In this document: piece by piece, positions 45,037-53,879 of the stretch
How positions within the stretch are numbered: the stretch's first letter is position 1
Layout: each line of letters opens with the position of its first letter
Assembly (NCBI GenBank): GCA_937887565.1
Contig: CALABS010000029.1
Coordinates: 1-64,000 of the forward strand
Direction of reading: 5' to 3'
Origin: an uncultured Rhodospirillaceae bacterium
Lineage (GTDB): Bacteria; Pseudomonadota; Alphaproteobacteria; Rhodospirillales; Magnetospirillaceae
Length of the DNA stretch: 64,000 nucleotides
The notes under the pieces: model-generated
Told to the model about the DNA's origin: nothing
Database searches by the model: none
What the model saw: the letters and a program-made list of their open reading frames with translations, nothing else
Position numbers and translations under genes: made by a program

Positions 45037-45489
45037 TCAGCCGCCGCAGCCGCCGATGGTCACCTTGACTTCCTGCGAGCCCTGCCAGACCGAGCCGTCG
45101 GACAGCATGGCGACGGCGCGGACGTCCTGGGTCTTGCTCAGGCGCATGCGCATGGTGACCTCGGGCTTGCCGGTGGGGGTGAAATGGAAGCTGGCGACGC
45201 CCGGAGCGGGGTTGCCCTCGGCGACGATATGGATGGTCTTGACGTAGTTCTCCGGCGTCATCGGGCTGTCCACGGTGACGGTGAACTGGACGGTGTTGCC
45301 GTTCTCGGCGATCTGGGGAAGCTTCAGCTTCACCTTGCCGTCCTGGGCGGCGGTGCCGCCGGTCAGCTTGCCCAGGTATTCGTCGGCGGCGGCCTTGTCG
45401 GCCAGCGCCACCCGGGGCGCCAGGGCGGCGGCGGCGCCAGCGGCGCCGATTCCGGCCAGCACGGTGCGGCGCGAAACGGTGGTCTTCAT
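45037..45489 (-). CDS. soxY: SoxY sulfur-carrier protein
   Basis: 150 residues with a Tat signal (SRRTVLAGIGAAG) that also exports SoxZ. It ends in the diagnostic swinging arm GGCGG, whose Cys binds thiosulfate and its intermediates. The start follows GGAGACTCTCACG. Confidence 0.96.
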   Translation of the reverse strand: MKTTVSRRTVLAGIGAAGAAAALAPRVALADKAAADEYLGKLTGGTAAQDGKVKLKLPQIAENGNTVQFTVTVDSPMTPENYVKTIHIVAEGNPAPGVASFHFTPTGKPEVTMRMRLSKTQDVRAVAMLSDGSVWQGSQEVKVTIGGCGG

Positions 45490-45513
45490 CGTGAGAGTCT
45501 CCCTGCGGCGGCG

Positions 45514-45966
45514 TTACTTGAGGGTTGCGAGATAGGCGACCACGTCCTCGACCTCCTGGGCGGTGAGGATGGTCTGGCCCTCGTACTTCTTGGCGACCCG
45601 GTGCAGCTCCTTCTTGTAGAAGGACGGCATCGGCGTGTCGGGGTTGATGATCTTGGGATCGACGATGCGCAGGCGCAGCTCGGCGGGCTGCAGGCGCGAA
45701 CCGACCTCGTCGAGCGTCGGGCCGACGTCGCCGTGATCCGCTTCCTCGGGAATGGGCATCTGGTGGCAGGAAAGGCACAGGCCCTTCTTGACGACGAGGT
45801 CGCGCCCCTTGACCGGATCGCCCTTCTGGTCGGTCAGCGGAGCCATCCGGGTGACGTCGTAATAGCCGCGCTCAGGCGCTTTCTTGCGGGGGGCGGCAGC
45901 CGTGGGCCCGGCAACCGCCACCGCCAGGGCCGCCGCGAGGGCGACCCGGGTGATGGGTGTAAGCAT
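45514..45966 (-). CDS. soxX: SoxX, mono-haem cytochrome c of the SoxAX complex
   Basis: 150 residues: signal peptide (TRVALAAALAVAVAGPTAA) and haem motif CLSCHQMP near residues 64-71, with the axial Met in TPMPSFY near 113. The start ATG 45966 follows an ideal GGGAGGAT. It is first in soxX-Y-Z-A-B-V-W. Confidence 0.94.
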   Translation of the reverse strand: MLTPITRVALAAALAVAVAGPTAAAPRKKAPERGYYDVTRMAPLTDQKGDPVKGRDLVVKKGLCLSCHQMPIPEEADHGDVGPTLDEVGSRLQPAELRLRIVDPKIINPDTPMPSFYKKELHRVAKKYEGQTILTAQEVEDVVAYLATLK

Positions 45967-46389
45967 TGATCCTCCCGTTGGCCATGGATGGGCCTTGATT
46001 CTTTCTTGGTTCGTGGGTCGGTCGTGATTCAACCTGACAATTCCCATATTTCACAAAGGGCGAATATGAATCAAGACTGAAACTATCTCGCAACTGCACA
46101 CATTCACCGATATTGTTGTGTTGTTTATGACAATAACACAACGCAGCGGCGGATAAAAGGCGAATTCCCTCGGCCTTACCTCACGATCGCGCCGATGCGC
46201 GCGGGAGTCGATCATTCCATGGGGTAAGTTCGCACGTTCGGAAGAATGGTTCCGCACAGGGGGGGCGCCATTGGGTATAGGGCGTGAGGGCGGGGGCGGG
46301 CGTGACAGGCCGCGCGGAAATGCGGTATATCAACCGCCCCGGCCGGATTTCCGGCGCCGGGCCGTTTGCCATCGCCCGATCGAACCGCC
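45967..46389. promoter_or_regulatory. Divergent promoter region of the sox operon and ispG
   Basis: A 423-bp AT-richer region. ATATT-N12-AATAT (46046-46067) is an inverted repeat close to soxX, and GTTGTGTT-N12-AACACAAC (46115-46142) is a second. Either could be an operator for a SoxR-type ArsR repressor, none of which is encoded in the window. No open reading frame is supported. Confidence 0.5.
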
Positions 46390-47499
46390 ATGTCGCACCG
46401 CCCCTACCAGCATATCGAACGCCGCAAGTCGCGGCTGATCCACGTGGGATCGGTGCCGGTGGGCGGTGACGCGCCGATCTCGGTGCAGACCATGACCAAC
46501 ACGCCCACCGCCGACGTCAAGGCGACGGTGGAACAGATCCGCCGCGCCGAGGCGGTGGGGGCGGACATTGTCCGCGTGTCGTGCCCCGACGAGGACTCGA
46601 CCCGCGCTCTCGGCGACATCGTGCGCCAGGTATCGGTGCCGGTGGTCGCCGACATCCATTTCCACTACAAGCGCGCCATCGAGGCCGCCCGGGCCGGCGC
46701 CGCCTGCCTGCGCATCAATCCGGGCAACATCGGCTCGGCGGCGCGGGTGCGCGAGGTGGTCCAGGCCGCCAAGGACCACGGCTGCTCCATGCGCATCGGC
46801 GTCAACGCCGGCTCGCTGGAGAAGCACCTCCTGGAGAAATACGGCGAGCCCTGCCCAGAGGCCATGGTCGAAAGCGCCCTCGAACACGCCCGCATCCTCG
46901 AGGACAACGATTTCCGCGAGTTCAAGATCAGCGTCAAGGCGTCCGACGTCTTCCTGGCCGTGGCCGCCTACAAGGGCTTGGCCGAAGCCTGCGACTATCC
47001 GCTGCACCTCGGCGTCACGGAGGCCGGCGGGCTGATCGGCGGCACCGTCAAGTCGGCGCTCGGCATCGGCAACCTGCTGTGGGCCGGCATCGGCGACACC
47101 ATCCGGGTGTCGCTGTCGGCCGACGTGACCGAGGAGGTCAAGGTCGGGTTCGAGATCCTGAAATCGCTCGGTCTGAGGTCGCGCGGCGTCCGCATCGTCT
47201 CGTGCCCGTCCTGCGCCCGGCAGGGTTTCGACGTGGTCAAGGCCGTCGAGGAACTGGAGCGGCGCCTCGCCCACGTCACCGCGCCGGTGACGCTGTCCAT
47301 CATCGGCTGCGTGGTCAACGGCCCCGGCGAGGCGCGCGAGACCGATGTCGGCCTCACCGGCGGCGGCGGCGACAATCACATGGTCTACGTGGCCGGCGCC
47401 CCCGACCACAAGATCGACGGCCCCGCCATGATCGACCATATCGTCGAACTGGTGGAGACGAAGGCGGCCGCCATCGAGGCGGCCAAGCAGAAGGGTTAA
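46390..47499 (+). CDS. ispG: 4-hydroxy-3-methylbut-2-en-1-yl diphosphate synthase
   Basis: 369 residues. It reduces MEcPP to HMBPP in the non-mevalonate isoprenoid pathway using a 4Fe-4S cluster. Cluster-binding cysteines appear in VSCPSCARQGFD (near 271-282) and IIGCVVNGPGEARE (near 304-317). The TIM barrel begins VGGDAPISVQTMTNTPTADV. Start ATG 46390 (MSHRPYQHIERR). It is 6 bp upstream of hisS. Confidence 0.97.
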   Translation: MSHRPYQHIERRKSRLIHVGSVPVGGDAPISVQTMTNTPTADVKATVEQIRRAEAVGADIVRVSCPDEDSTRALGDIVRQVSVPVVADIHFHYKRAIEAARAGAACLRINPGNIGSAARVREVVQAAKDHGCSMRIGVNAGSLEKHLLEKYGEPCPEAMVESALEHARILEDNDFREFKISVKASDVFLAVAAYKGLAEACDYPLHLGVTEAGGLIGGTVKSALGIGNLLWAGIGDTIRVSLSADVTEEVKVGFEILKSLGLRSRGVRIVSCPSCARQGFDVVKAVEELERRLAHVTAPVTLSIIGCVVNGPGEARETDVGLTGGGGDNHMVYVAGAPDHKIDGPAMIDHIVELVETKAAAIEAAKQKG

Positions 47500-47505
47500 C
47501 ATAGA

Positions 47506-48738
47506 GTGTCGAGCCTGCAGCCCGTTCGCGGCACCCACGATCTGCTCCCCGACGACACCCGCCGCCATCGCCGGGTCGAGGATACCGCCCTGGCGGTGGC
47601 CCGCCGCTACGGCTACGGCGAGATCGTCACCCCCATCTTCGAGTTCACCGAGGTGTTCTCGCGCACGCTCGGCGAGACCTCGGACGTGGTGACCAAGGAG
47701 ATGTACACCTTCTCCATGGGCGAGGAATCGCTGACGCTGCGCCCCGAGGGCACCGCCGGCGTGGCGCGGGCCTTCATCTCCGGCGGGCTGGCGCAGTCGT
47801 TGCCGCTCAAGCTGTTCTATCGCGGCCCCATGTTCCGCCACGAGCGCCCGCAAAAGGGCCGGCAGCGGCAGTTCCATCAGGTCGGGGTCGAGTTCCTGGG
47901 CGTCGACAGCCCGCTGGCCGATGCCGAGGTGGTGTCCATGGGCTGGCGGCTGCTGGCCGAACTGGGCCTCGGCGACAAGGTGACCCTCGAGATCAACACC
48001 CTGGGCGACGCCGACAGCCGCGCCGCCTATCGCGACGCCCTGGTGGCCTATCTGATGCCGTTCCGCGACCAGCTGTCCGAGGACAGCCGCAACCGCCTGG
48101 AGCGCAATCCCCTGCGCGTGCTGGATTCCAAGGACGATGGCGACCGGCGCATCGTCGCCCAGGCCCCGGTGATGAGCGACTGCCTGACGCCGGCGGCGCG
48201 CGACTTCTTCGCCCAGGTCACCGGCGGGCTGGACGCGCTGGGTATCCCCTACGTGGTCAATCCCAAGCTGGTGCGCGGGCTGGACTACTACTGCCACACC
48301 GCCTTCGAGTTCACCACCACCGCGCTCGGCGCCCAGGGCACGGTGCTGGCCGGCGGCCGCTACGACGGGCTCGTCGCCCAGATGGGCGGCCCCGCCACCC
48401 CCGGCATCGGCTGGGCGGCGGGCGTCGAGCGCCTGGCCATGCTGGTGGGCGAGGTGGCCGATCCCGTGCGTCCGGTCGCGGTCGTCCCCATGGGGGACGC
48501 GGTCGCCGCCTTGAGGCTGGCCGACGAACTGCGGGCCGCCGGCATCGCCGTCGAGATGGGCTTCTCGGGCAACATGAAGAAGCGCATGGCCCGCGCCAAC
48601 AAGGCCAATGCCCGCTTCGCCGTCATCCTGGGCGAGGACGAGGCGGCACGCGGCGCCTGCACCCTGCGCGACCTGGACACCGGCGAGCAGTCCGAACTGC
48701 CGCTGGCCGTCCTCGCGGAGACGTTGCTGTCGCGATGA
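47506..48738 (+). CDS. hisS: Histidyl-tRNA synthetase
   Basis: 410 residues, class II. The motifs are RGTHDLLPDD near 8-17, RPEGTAGVARAF (motif 2 region) near 80-91, VRGLDYYCHTAFEF near 256-269 and GGRYDGLVAQMGG near 283-295. Start codon GTG. Its end overlaps the hemA start by 4 bp (ATGA). Confidence 0.97.
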   Translation: MSSLQPVRGTHDLLPDDTRRHRRVEDTALAVARRYGYGEIVTPIFEFTEVFSRTLGETSDVVTKEMYTFSMGEESLTLRPEGTAGVARAFISGGLAQSLPLKLFYRGPMFRHERPQKGRQRQFHQVGVEFLGVDSPLADAEVVSMGWRLLAELGLGDKVTLEINTLGDADSRAAYRDALVAYLMPFRDQLSEDSRNRLERNPLRVLDSKDDGDRRIVAQAPVMSDCLTPAARDFFAQVTGGLDALGIPYVVNPKLVRGLDYYCHTAFEFTTTALGAQGTVLAGGRYDGLVAQMGGPATPGIGWAAGVERLAMLVGEVADPVRPVAVVPMGDAVAALRLADELRAAGIAVEMGFSGNMKKRMARANKANARFAVILGEDEAARGACTLRDLDTGEQSELPLAVLAETLLSR

Positions 48739-49982
48739 GCCCTTCGGTCGCCCCCCGCTTCGTCGTCGTCGGCGCCAACCATCGGTCGGCGTCGCTGGGC
48801 CTGCGCGACGCGCTGTTCGTGGACGACGCCGCCGCCGCCGGCTTCCTGGTCGGCCTGAAGGAACGGGGGATCGCCGAGGCGCTGGTCCTGTCCACCTGCG
48901 ACCGCGTCGAAGTGTGGTCGGCCAGCCACGACGCCGCCCTGGTGGCAGGGGCGGCGGGCGAATGTTTCGCGGCGCGGGCGGGAATTCCGTCGGCGGCGCT
49001 GGCGGCGCAGTTCTACACCTTGACCGGCGCCGAGGCGGCGCGGCACGCCTTCGCGGTGGCGGCGTCGCTGGATTCCCTGGTCATCGGCGAGCCCCACGTC
49101 ATGGGCCAGGTCAAGGCCGCCCACCGGCTGGCCCGCGATTCCGGCACCTGCGGCCCCGAGCTGGAAACCGTCCTGCAATCGGCCTTCGCCTGCGCCAAGC
49201 GGGTGCGCACCGAGACCGCCATCGGCGAGGGTCCGGTCAGCATCGCCGCCGCCGCCGTGCAGCTGGCCCGCGACCTGCACGGCGATCTCGGCAAGGCCAA
49301 GGGGCTGCTGGTCGGCGTCGGCGACATGGGCGAGTTGGTGGTGGAGAGCCTGCAGGCGGCGGGCCTGCCCTGGCTGGCCGTGACCGCCCCGCGCGCCAGC
49401 CGCGCCGAGGCGGTGGCCCAGGCGCTCAACGGCACCGTGATTCCGTTCGAGGATTTGCGCGAGGCCCTGGCCGGGGCGGACGTGGTGGTCACCTGCACCG
49501 GCAGCCGCAATCTGGCCGTGACCGCCGACATGGTGACCGGGGCACTGAAGAAGCGCCGCCGCAAGCCCATGCTGCTGGTGGATGCCGGCATCCCCGGCGA
49601 CGTCGAGCCGTCGGTGAACCGTCTCGACGGCGCCTTCCTCTACGACCTCTCCGACCTGGAGCGGGTCGCGCTCGAAGGCCGCGCCACCCGCGAGCAGGCC
49701 GCCCGCGCCGCCTGGGGAATCCTCGAGGACGAACTGGCCGGATTCCTCAAGGGCCGCGCGGCGCGGGCCGCCGTGCCGGCCATCGTCGCCCTGCGCCAAC
49801 GCTTCGACGAGGCCCGCGAGGTGGTGCTGGCCGAGGCCGGCGGCGACGCCGCGGAAGCCACCCGCCTGCTGGTCAACCGCCTGCTGCACGCCCCCACCGA
49901 GGTGATGAAGGACATCGCCGCCGAGGGCGCCGAGTGGCAGGCCATGGAACGGACGCTCAGAAAGCTGTTCCGGTTGGAGTAA
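48735..49982 (+). CDS. hemA: Glutamyl-tRNA reductase
   Basis: 415 residues. It reduces Glu-tRNA to glutamate semialdehyde (C5 route to haem). VGANHRSASLGLRD near 9-22, catalytic Cys in LSTCDRVEVW near 52-61, SLVIGEPHVMGQVKAAH near 113-129 and the NADPH-binding domain after 165. An alphaproteobacterium with the C5 route rather than ALA synthase is worth noting and agrees with Rhodospirillales variation. It is coupled to hisS. Confidence 0.94.
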   Translation: MSPSVAPRFVVVGANHRSASLGLRDALFVDDAAAAGFLVGLKERGIAEALVLSTCDRVEVWSASHDAALVAGAAGECFAARAGIPSAALAAQFYTLTGAEAARHAFAVAASLDSLVIGEPHVMGQVKAAHRLARDSGTCGPELETVLQSAFACAKRVRTETAIGEGPVSIAAAAVQLARDLHGDLGKAKGLLVGVGDMGELVVESLQAAGLPWLAVTAPRASRAEAVAQALNGTVIPFEDLREALAGADVVVTCTGSRNLAVTADMVTGALKKRRRKPMLLVDAGIPGDVEPSVNRLDGAFLYDLSDLERVALEGRATREQAARAAWGILEDELAGFLKGRAARAAVPAIVALRQRFDEAREVVLAEAGGDAAEATRLLVNRLLHAPTEVMKDIAAEGAEWQAMERTLRKLFRLE

Positions 49983-49989
49983 CCCCCTT

Positions 49990-50053
49990 CGTCATGCCCG
50001 CGAAGGCGGGCATCCAGGCGGACGCATGGACCCTCGCCTTCGCCGGGGTGACG
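49990..50053. repeat. 64-bp interspersed palindromic element between hemA and prfA
   Basis: CGTCATGCCCGCGAAGGCGG at the left and CGCCTTCGCCGGGGTGACG at the right are inverted versions of one another. It is the same family as the element at 41921-42004, with a shorter centre. It ends 20 bp before the prfA start. Confidence 0.85.
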
Positions 50054-50072
50054 AAAAGAGAGAACGACACGG

Positions 50073-51128
50073 ATGAATCTCGAAGCCCAACTCGACAAGG
50101 TCCTCTACCGCTACGACGAGCTGCGCGAGCAGCTGGCGTCGGGGGACGGCGCCTCCTTCGCCAAGCTGTCCAAGGAGCTGTCCGACCTCGAGCCCATCGT
50201 CGAGGCGGTGCAGGTGCTGAAGAAGGCTCGCGCCGACATGGCCGAGGCCGAGGGGCTGATGGCCGATCCCGAGATGAAGGACATGGCCGCCGAGGAGTTC
50301 TACGCCCTCAAGGAGCGGCTTCCCGACCTAGAGCGGCAGGTGCAGCTGATGCTGCTGCCCAAGGACGAGGCCGACGAGAAGAACGCCATCCTCGAGGTGC
50401 GCGCCGGCACCGGCGGCGAGGAGGCCGCCTTGTTCGCCGCCGAGCTGTTCCGCATGTACGAGCGCTACGCCTCGACCCATGGCTGGCGCTTCGAGGTGAT
50501 GGACGTCAACGAGACGGGCATCGGCGGCTTCAAGGAGGCCAGCGCCACCATCACCGGCCGCAACGTCTTCGCCCGGCTCAAATTCGAGTCCGGCGTCCAC
50601 CGCGTGCAGCGGGTGCCCGCCACCGAGGCCGGCGGCCGCATCCATACCTCGGCGGCCACGGTGGCCATCATGCCCGAGGCCGAGGAGGTGGACATCCACC
50701 TCGACGACAAGGATCTGCGCTTCGACGTCTATCGCTCGCAGGGCTCAGGCGGCCAGTCGGTCAACACCACCGACTCGGCGGTGCGCGTCACCCACCTCCC
50801 CACCGGCATCGCGGTCGCCTGCCAGCAGGAGAAGAGCCAGCACAAGAACAAGGCCACCGCTTTGAAGCTGCTGCGCGCCCGCCTCTACGAGATGGAGCGC
50901 GAGGCCAAGGCCGCCGAGCGCGCAGCCAACCGCAAGAGCCAGGTCGGCTCGGGGGACCGTTCGGAACGTATCCGCACCTACAACTTCCCCCAGGGCCGCG
51001 TCACCGACCACCGTGTCAATCTGACCCTCTACAAGATCGACGAGGTGATGAAGGGCGAGGCCCTGGACGAGCTGATCGACGCCCTGGTCGCCGCCGACCA
51101 GGCCGAGCGCCTGGCGGAGATGGCGTGA
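50073..51128 (+). CDS. prfA: Peptide chain release factor 1
   Basis: 351 residues. The GGQ catalytic motif is in RSQGSGGQSVNTTDSAVRVT near 220-239, and the codon-recognition PAT-type tripeptide appears in VQRVPATEAGGR near 179-190. It recognises UAA and UAG. It is followed after a repeat-bearing gap by prmC, whose product methylates the GGQ glutamine. Confidence 0.97.
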   Translation: MNLEAQLDKVLYRYDELREQLASGDGASFAKLSKELSDLEPIVEAVQVLKKARADMAEAEGLMADPEMKDMAAEEFYALKERLPDLERQVQLMLLPKDEADEKNAILEVRAGTGGEEAALFAAELFRMYERYASTHGWRFEVMDVNETGIGGFKEASATITGRNVFARLKFESGVHRVQRVPATEAGGRIHTSAATVAIMPEAEEVDIHLDDKDLRFDVYRSQGSGGQSVNTTDSAVRVTHLPTGIAVACQQEKSQHKNKATALKLLRARLYEMEREAKAAERAANRKSQVGSGDRSERIRTYNFPQGRVTDHRVNLTLYKIDEVMKGEALDELIDALVAADQAERLAEMA

Positions 51129-51164
51129 ACGGCGGCCGCTTTTCCTCTCTCGGCTCCGCCGTGG

Positions 51165-51290
51165 AAGGTGCCTCCCTCCCGACCTCCCCCCACGCTGCAC
51201 GCGGGGGGAGGGGAAAAGGGCAGGGACGGGACGCTTTTCCTGCCACTCCCTCCCCCAGCTCGGCTGGGGGACGGTTGGGGTGGGGGCAAT
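51165..51290. repeat. GC-rich hairpin repeat between prfA and prmC
   Basis: Two stem-loops, CCTCCCCCC/GGGGGGAGG (51183-51211) and CCCCCAGC-TCG-GCTGGGGG (51252-51270), in a segment resembling an interspersed intergenic repeat. It ends 4 bp before the prmC ATG, so it supplies that gene's upstream context. Confidence 0.6.
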
Positions 51291-51294
51291 ATCG

Positions 51295-52143
51295 ATGCTG
51301 ACCGCCGGCCCCGCCGCCGCCGCCATCAGCGCGCGCCTTGCCGCTGCCGGGATCGATTCGGCCCGCCTGGACGCCCGCCTGCTGGTGGCCGAGGTGCTGG
51401 GCGTCGCGCCCATGAAGGTCGCCACCTACCCCGAGATGCCGCTGTCGCCCGCCCAGGCGGCCCGCCTGGAGGCGCTGGCCGTCCGCCGCGCCGCGCGCGA
51501 ACCCATGAGCCACATCCTCGGCCGGCGGGGTTTCTGGACCCTGACCCTCAAGGTCACCGCCGACACCCTGGACCCGCGCGCCGATACCGAGACCGTGGTC
51601 GAGGCGGTGCTCGATGCGCTGCCGGACCGCGCCAAGCCCTATCGTCTGCTGGACTTCGGCACCGGGACCGGGGCCATCCTGCTAGCCTTGCTGTCGGAAC
51701 TGCCCGACGCCACCGGCCTGGGCATCGACATCAGCGCGGCGGCGCTGGCGGTGGCGCGCGAGAACGCCGAGACCAATGGGCTCTCCCGTCGGGTGGAGTT
51801 CGCATTGGGCGAGTGGGGGAGGGGGCTCGACGGATGCTTCGATGCAATCGTCGCCAACCCACCCTACATTCCTGACCAGGACATCGCGGCGCTGGAGCCC
51901 GAGGTGGCGCGGTTCGAGCCGCGCCTGGCCCTGGCGGGAGGGGCGGACGGCCTCAGCTGCTATCGTGCGCTGGCGCCCGATCTGCCCCGCCTGCTCGCCC
52001 CCGGCGGCATCGCCGCCGTCGAGGTCGGCGCCGGGCAGGCGGGTGAGGTGGCCGACCTGCTGCGGCGGGCCGGCTTGGCGGTGACCGGGACCCGGCAGGA
52101 CCTGGGCGGGGTCGCGCGGTGCGTGACGGCCCGAAAGCCGTGA
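51295..52143 (+). CDS. prmC: Release factor glutamine methyltransferase
   Basis: 282 residues from ATG 51295 (a GTG at 51280 is in frame). The SAM-binding GTGTGAILLAL segment is near 119-129 and the catalytic NPPY is in VANPPYIPDQD near 184-194. REPMSHILGRRGFW near 68-81 is the usual N-terminal signature. It methylates Gln of the GGQ motif in RF1/RF2. The ribosome-binding region lies in the repeat. Confidence 0.95.
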   Translation: MLTAGPAAAAISARLAAAGIDSARLDARLLVAEVLGVAPMKVATYPEMPLSPAQAARLEALAVRRAAREPMSHILGRRGFWTLTLKVTADTLDPRADTETVVEAVLDALPDRAKPYRLLDFGTGTGAILLALLSELPDATGLGIDISAAALAVARENAETNGLSRRVEFALGEWGRGLDGCFDAIVANPPYIPDQDIAALEPEVARFEPRLALAGGADGLSCYRALAPDLPRLLAPGGIAAVEVGAGQAGEVADLLRRAGLAVTGTRQDLGGVARCVTARKP

Positions 52144-52362
52144 AAAAAAAGAGTTGGAAACGTGCGGGCGAGCGACTAGGGTGTCGCCCGACAAGCGCCA
52201 CCGGGCCGAGGCCGCGTCGAGCTTCCCGCTCCGCACCTCGACAAAGCGCCTTCCGATCCCCTCGTCGCCGTCCTTCCATCCGGAAGCGGTCGTGGCCGGC
52301 TCAGGCCGCTGGGGAGATCGAAAGCAATTCTCTCGGTAACAAGTAGTGAGAAGGCAGGACCC

Positions 52363-52806
52363 GTGAATCATCCGAAGCAACGTTCTCGTGGCCGCGGCAA
52401 CGGCGGTGGCGGTGGCGGTAGCGGCGGTGGTGGCGGCGGCGGCGGCAACAGGCCGAAGCACCACATCAACGTCCGCAACCAAGTTTTCGACTCCAACGGC
52501 CCCGAAGGGCGCATCCGCGGCAACGCCCATCAGGTGATGGAAAAGTACCTGATGCTGGCCCGTGACGCCTCGTCGCAGGGCGACCGCGTCGCCGCCGAGA
52601 ACTTCTACCAGCACGCCGAGCACTATTTCCGGCTGCTCAACGCCTTCAACCAGAACAACGGCCAGAAGCGTCCGCAGGGGTCCCCGACCCCCGCCGAGGA
52701 CCAGCCCGAGCTGGCCGGCGACGACGACGAGGCCGACGAATCGTCCGCGCCGCCGGATGCCGCCACTCCGGCCGAGGCCGGCGACGGCGAGCCCGTCGGA
52801 GCCTGA
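52363..52806 (+). CDS. DUF4167 domain protein
   Basis: 147 residues, start GTG. The N-terminus is Arg- and Gly-rich (poly-Gly near 13-28), suggesting RNA binding. The DUF4167 core is at about 34-95 (VFDSNGPEGRIRGNAHQVME; YHAEHYF-type segment), and the tail is acidic and disordered. The function is unknown, but the prmC-DUF4167-clpB order is conserved in alphaproteobacteria. A terminator follows. Confidence 0.9.
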   Translation: MNHPKQRSRGRGNGGGGGGSGGGGGGGGNRPKHHINVRNQVFDSNGPEGRIRGNAHQVMEKYLMLARDASSQGDRVAAENFYQHAEHYFRLLNAFNQNNGQKRPQGSPTPAEDQPELAGDDDEADESSAPPDAATPAEAGDGEPVGA

Positions 52807-52814
52807 CCACCGAT

Positions 52815-52841
52815 CCCTCCCCGGCCCGTGGCCGGGGAGGG
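52815..52841. terminator. Strong stem-loop after the DUF4167 gene
   Basis: CCCTCCCCGGCC (52815-52826) pairs perfectly with GGCCGGGGAGGG (52830-52841) around CGT. It sits between the convergent DUF4167 and Crp/Fnr genes; no T-tract. Confidence 0.7.
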
Positions 52842-52866
52842 GCGGTCGCCTTCCGTCGTGACGAGA

Positions 52867-53589
52867 TTATCCGGTGGCCTGTGCCGGCCTGTGGTCGGCA
52901 CGCCGCACCGTGACGCGCCGTCCGCTCACGGAAAGACGCCCGGCCTCCATCAGCTTGCGGATCAGCCGCGAGACCACCTCGGGGCTGGTGCCCAGCATGG
53001 CCGCCAGATCCCGCCAGGCGATGGGCATTTCGAACGTGGTGGCGTCGGCGGCCTCGGCGCCCCGTTCCCCGGCCAGGGACTCGATCACCGCCAACACGCG
53101 GTCGGTCAGGTCGCCGGAGCACAGGCGGAAGATGATGTCCTCGTTGTCGCGGGCCTCCTCGCAGCCACGCCTGGCGATCTCCACCCCCATGCGGGCATCG
53201 GCCGACAGCACGGTCCCCAGCCGGTCGGCCGGGATGAAGCAGGCGGTGACGTCCGTCATGGCGCGGGCGGAATTGCCGTGCACGCCGTTTCCGAGCAGGT
53301 CCGCGCAGGGAAAGAAGGCGCCGGGCTGGAGCAGCTTCAGCACCGCGTGCTCGCCGTCTTCGTTGACCCGCTCCAGGGCGACCAGTCCCGAGCGCATGGA
53401 ATAGGCTCCCCGCACCCGGTCGCCCTGGTGGTACAGATGCGCGCCCTTGCTCCAGGCGCGCCCGACCACCGGCGTCGGAAACGGGCAGTCGGGCGGTGGC
53501 GGCGAGGTAATCACGGCCGTGGCGACCGGCATCGGCATGCGGTCGCACGCCTTATTGAATTTGCAATTCGGAGTATTGTTGTCGGCCAT
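52867..53589 (-). CDS. Crp/Fnr family transcriptional regulator with N-terminal cysteines
   Basis: 240 residues. A cyclic-nucleotide-binding-type beta barrel covers about 45-150 and the winged helix-turn-helix about 170-230 (MPIAWRDLAAMLGTSPEVVS, with E-x-x-S-R as in FNR/CRP that read TTGAT-like half sites). Cysteines at 9, 15, 35 and 95 recall the four Fe-S ligands of FNR, though the spacing differs. It may sense O2 or NO; this is inference. It interrupts the usual DUF4167-clpB adjacency. Confidence 0.88.
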   Translation of the reverse strand: MADNNTPNCKFNKACDRMPMPVATAVITSPPPPDCPFPTPVVGRAWSKGAHLYHQGDRVRGAYSMRSGLVALERVNEDGEHAVLKLLQPGAFFPCADLLGNGVHGNSARAMTDVTACFIPADRLGTVLSADARMGVEIARRGCEEARDNEDIIFRLCSGDLTDRVLAVIESLAGERGAEAADATTFEMPIAWRDLAAMLGTSPEVVSRLIRKLMEAGRLSVSGRRVTVRRADHRPAQATG

Positions 53590-53879
53590 GACTGATCATC
53601 CCGCGCCGCCGACTTGTCTTCAACCCGATTAATTTCATGGGAATATTTGGGCGAATTGTGTGGCGCGGCAATCGCCCGCTCCTCGGCTCTGGCGGAGCGG
53701 ATCGCGGCAGCCTGACCCTGCGCCCGGCTTCGTCCAGGTGGAGGGGGGCTGCCCCGGCGCGGCCCGCCGCCGAGTTGCGCTTCCCCGAAATCCGTCCGCA
53801 TCTTATCCCAGTTCCGTGAGGGGTCTCCGGGGCGGCCGCCGTCCGGGGCAAGTGAAACCCTGTCGTCTGGGAGGGAGTG
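53590..53879. other. Intergenic region between the Crp/Fnr gene and the clpB stub
   Basis: 290 bp. It contains the divergent promoter regions. TTAATCGGGTTGAA near the regulator start resembles a weak FNR-type palindrome. GGGAGGGAG precedes the clpB-like start. No other feature is visible. Confidence 0.4.
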
